A stretch of 32,631 bases of DNA from Candidatus Bathyarchaeota archaeon (lineage in GTDB: Archaea > Thermoproteota > Bathyarchaeia > Bathyarchaeales > Bathycorpusculaceae), in contig JACAEI010000045.1 of assembly GCA_013388905.1 (NCBI GenBank), positions 1 to 32,631 of the forward strand. The letters are read 5' to 3'. The position numbers and the translations under genes are program-made. The notes beneath the pieces were generated by a model. The model saw only the letters and a program-made list of their open reading frames with translations. It did no database searches and was not told where the DNA came from. Shown piece by piece: positions 30,633 through 32,631 of this stretch. Position 1 is the first letter of the stretch; the number at the start of each line of letters is the position of its first letter.

Positions 30633-30989
30633 ATGAAAACGATTACTATGGTTATTCGTCAGACAGAAATAAGTAGGTTATTTCCTCAAGGATTGCAGTT
30701 TCTGTTAGATGACAACGCATCTATGCTTGACGTCATTAAAGCTGTGGATGAAGAAATAAAGAAGAAGTGCACAAAGTTTCCAGCCAAAGAATATGAGAGT
30801 CTTCTTCAAATGGTTTATCACCCTTATGAAAATAGATTCTACAAGCAAGTTGCCATTCAAGCATATGTAAAGTCGAAATTGCTCATAAACATAAGAGAAA
30901 ACCTAAAAATGCCATTACCAGACGGCACAACCATAATTTTGATTCCTCAAGGCGGATGCATTACTGACTGGGAAGAACCAGTCCGTTAA
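30633..30989 (+). CDS. Possible MoaD/ThiS-like beta-grasp protein
   Basis: 118 residues. The layout of strand, ASMLDVIKAVDEEI helix and final LPDGTTIILIPQGG strand resembles the ubiquitin-like beta-grasp fold of MoaD/ThiS sulfur carriers. A Gly-Gly occurs at about 106-107, but ten residues follow (CITDWEEPVR), so a carrier role would need processing. An insertion (ESLLQMVYHPYENRFYKQ) is larger than in canonical MoaD. The ATG has only a weak AGGTCTAGG upstream. The family call is tentative. Confidence 0.5.
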   Translation: MKTITMVIRQTEISRLFPQGLQFLLDDNASMLDVIKAVDEEIKKKCTKFPAKEYESLLQMVYHPYENRFYKQVAIQAYVKSKLLINIRENLKMPLPDGTTIILIPQGGCITDWEEPVR

Positions 30990-31010
30990 AAGAAAGCGCC
31001 GTTGCATATG

Positions 31011-31026
31011 ACATATTTAAATATGT
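31011..31026. promoter_or_regulatory. 16-bp perfect palindrome over the arsR TATA box
   Basis: ACATATTTAAATATGT is identical to its reverse complement and contains the TATA-like core. It is about 30-45 nt before the ATG at 31056. A 14/16 match lies upstream of the efflux-pump gene (31482-31497). It is the likely ArsR operator. Confidence 0.6.
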
Positions 31027-31055
31027 TATTTCACATTTTTCAAACAGAAGCGCAA

Positions 31056-31442
31056 ATGTCCAAAATTAAAGTGAGCAAACGACTTAACCGTTTAATCAAG
31101 TCTGGAATTTGCCCTGCAGAAGACGCCTCAGAATACGCAACTGAGCTGAAACAGTTGGCGGAAAAAATTAATGAAAAAAATTCTATCAAAAGACAAAGCA
31201 ATTTTTTCAAGGCTCTAGCTGATGAAACTCGCCTGAAAATCTTAAGGCTACTAGAAGTTCGAGAAATGTGCGTATGCGAAATAATGGTAGCATTAGACTT
31301 AACGCAGCCTACTGCTTCGCATCACTTGGGGCTTTTGGAAAATGCAGGACTTGTTAAGGATAGGAAAGAGGGCAAATGGGTCTTTTACAGCCTTGCAGAC
31401 ACGAACCTAGTCCAAAAATTGCATGGGCTGAATATTCTGTAA
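31056..31442 (+). CDS. arsR: ArsR-family metalloregulatory repressor
   Basis: About 128 residues. Helix-turn-helix: FFKALADETRLKILRLL, then ALDLTQPTASHHLGLLENAGLVKDRKEGKWVFY. The arsenic-sensing Cys pair is in EMCVCEIMVAL (Cys72 and Cys74), the ELCVCDL-type site of ArsR; a further Cys19 may be a third ligand. The N-terminal 45 residues are longer than in minimal ArsR. I start at 31056 because an earlier TTG (31002) would lie upstream of the TATA box. The leader is short and lacks an SD. It probably represses itself and the following ACR3 gene. Confidence 0.9.
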   Translation: MSKIKVSKRLNRLIKSGICPAEDASEYATELKQLAEKINEKNSIKRQSNFFKALADETRLKILRLLEVREMCVCEIMVALDLTQPTASHHLGLLENAGLVKDRKEGKWVFYSLADTNLVQKLHGLNIL

Positions 31443-31481
31443 ATTGAACGTGGTCTTCTCTATCTTTATCACAACAAATTT

Positions 31482-31497
31482 AAATATATAAATATGT
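31482..31497. promoter_or_regulatory. Second ArsR operator-like site over the ACR3 promoter
   Basis: AAATATATAAATATGT matches 14 of 16 positions of the palindrome before arsR and overlaps a TATA box about 50-60 nt before the ATG at 31550. Confidence 0.5.
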
Positions 31498-31549
31498 TTT
31501 ATGCGTCTATACAAACATAGAAAATCCAGACTTATTGGAGAATCGTAAA

Positions 31550-32590
31550 ATGACTGAAGAAAAGCTCGGCATTTTTGAGAAATATCTCACCCTATGGATA
31601 GCAGCCTGCATAGCCCTTGGACTATTATTAGGAAGATTCTTGCCAAGCTTTGGACAATACCTTGATTCTCTAAAGTTTGCTCAGCTATCAATTCCAATAG
31701 GCATTTGCCTGTTCTTCATGATGTATCCAACAGTTGTGGGGATAGCCTTCAGCGACGTTAAAAAGGCTGCGAGAAAACCGAAACCTATGCTTCTAACCAT
31801 AATTGCAAACTGGGTGATCGCTCCGCCAATTATGACGCTTTATGCAAACTTGATTCTCCAGGGAAATCCGCAGTTTATTGCTGGAGTTATACTTCTTGGA
31901 ATGTCGCCATGCACCGCCATGGTCATGTGGTGGATAATGCTAGCTAAAGGCGACCTTGCTCAAGGATTGATAAACACAGCCGTAAACGCATTACTGATGC
32001 TGGCTCTTTACGCGCCTCTATCTGCCTTTTATCTTGGCGTCAGCGGAATACCCGTCCCATGGAACTTAATCGCCATGAGCGTTATCTTCTTCATAGCTCT
32101 CCCAGTATCTCTAGGAGCGATTTCAAGACAGTTATTAATTGGAAGAAAAGGAAAGGACTGGTTTGACTCCATTTATCTTGAAGGTGTACGCAAAATTTCT
32201 ATTATCGCACTGCTGATTACGTTGATAGTTATGTTTTCGTTTCAAGGAGAAATAATCCTCAACGATCCATTCCTAGTCGCTTATCTTGCCGCACCAAATT
32301 TGCTTCATTATGTCACAATGATTACTATAACTTACTCTGTTTCATGGCTATCCAACTGGGACTACCCAACGTCAATAGATACTACCCTTATCGGTTCGAG
32401 TAGCCACTTCGAAGTAGCAATAGCGGTTGCCACGACTCTTTATGGGCTTAATTCAGGCGCAGCTTTAGCCACAGTGATAGGCCCCCTTATGGAAGTCCCA
32501 TTAATGCTTTCGCTTGTAAAATTCGGTTTAAGAACTCGACACTTGTTTCCAAGAAAAAAAGGATTAGGAAAAAGTTATAGTTTCTTGTAA
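31550..32590 (+). CDS. acr3: Arsenite efflux pump, ACR3 family
   Basis: About 346 residues with around ten membrane spans. The ACR3 landmarks are present: GMSPCTAMVMWW with the essential Cys of span 4, SWLSNWDYPTSIDTTLIGSSSHFEVAIAVATTLYG, and GAALATVIGPLMEVPLML with the conserved Glu of span 9. It exports arsenite, driven by the proton gradient. The ATG has GGAG 8 nt upstream; a TTG at 31535 is less likely. With arsR it forms a minimal arsenic-resistance module, each gene with its own operator-like promoter. No arsenate reductase gene is visible in the window. Confidence 0.95.
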   Translation: MTEEKLGIFEKYLTLWIAACIALGLLLGRFLPSFGQYLDSLKFAQLSIPIGICLFFMMYPTVVGIAFSDVKKAARKPKPMLLTIIANWVIAPPIMTLYANLILQGNPQFIAGVILLGMSPCTAMVMWWIMLAKGDLAQGLINTAVNALLMLALYAPLSAFYLGVSGIPVPWNLIAMSVIFFIALPVSLGAISRQLLIGRKGKDWFDSIYLEGVRKISIIALLITLIVMFSFQGEIILNDPFLVAYLAAPNLLHYVTMITITYSVSWLSNWDYPTSIDTTLIGSSSHFEVAIAVATTLYGLNSGAALATVIGPLMEVPLMLSLVKFGLRTRHLFPRKKGLGKSYSFL

Positions 32591-32610
32591 ACTGTATCTT
32601 TTTCTCTTAC
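32591..32610 (+). terminator. T-rich tract after acr3
   Basis: TATCTTTTTCTCTT just after the stop codon is a plausible archaeal T-rich terminator; there is no stem-loop. Confidence 0.3.
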
Positions 32611-32631
32611 ACGCTCTGCAACCTTTAAGCC

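Overview
The window reads as a piece of an archaeal chromosome, most likely from the Bathyarchaeia/Thermoproteota. Evidence: archaeal TATA boxes about 25 nt before inferred transcript starts, Shine-Dalgarno (SD) motifs ahead of ATG/GTG/TTG starts, archaeal-type TrmI, an ADP-forming acyl-CoA synthetase, an RNase J-like beta-CASP protein, PadR/ArsR/HTH_45-type regulators, and a formaldehyde-activating enzyme (Fae) domain that implies tetrahydromethanopterin-linked C1 metabolism. The phylum call is inference. I see no rRNA, tRNA, transposase or convincing CRISPR array.

Layout. 0-6 kb: a small winged-helix regulator, a 60-aa protein, an M24 peptidase-fold protein with altered metal ligands, a secreted beta-sandwich-like protein whose signal peptide is in a different frame from its body, an HTH-membrane protein and a secreted probable beta-propeller. 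6-13 kb: a 57-aa zinc-ribbon protein, TrmI, a DapA-family aldolase fused to Fae, two overlapping Cys-rich proteins (DUF3795-like), an unrecognised 427-aa conserved protein, small membrane proteins and malate dehydrogenase. 13-21.5 kb: an amidohydrolase remnant, a secreted Cys-rich protein, a degenerate nucleotidyltransferase-kinase protein coupled to an RNase J-like protein, a PhzF remnant, and an ABC exporter operon ending in an ADP-forming acyl-CoA synthetase. 21.5-23.7 kb: DEAD-box helicase, a 47-aa YHS-domain protein and an OB-fold protein.

The most interesting part is 23.9-28.7 kb. Two divergent PadR regulators flank a region with an inverted repeat and a helically phased triple repeat. 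Then come a divergent polyprenyl-synthase-family protein, a 20-aa minigene on the opposite strand (Lys-rich leader, tail APPRAFYDWFT) with its own TATA box and SD, two identical 38-bp direct repeats, an MFS transporter and a SPASM radical-SAM enzyme of a peptide-modifying type. The minigene promoter and the promoter of the minus-strand PadR share a 24-bp element (21/24 identical). I propose a PadR-controlled modified-peptide (RiPP) or peptide-signal system. This is inference and needs testing.

28.7-32.6 kb: small membrane proteins, a MazG-like pyrophosphohydrolase, a possible MoaD-like protein, and an arsenic module (ArsR regulator plus ACR3 efflux pump) whose two promoters carry almost the same 16-bp operator-like sequence over the TATA box.

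Several genes are decayed or frame-broken (PhzF, amidohydrolase, secreted protein, two weaker cases), so this is an accessory-rich, actively eroding neighbourhood. Start codons below were chosen by SD position, so some proteins are shorter than the longest open frame.
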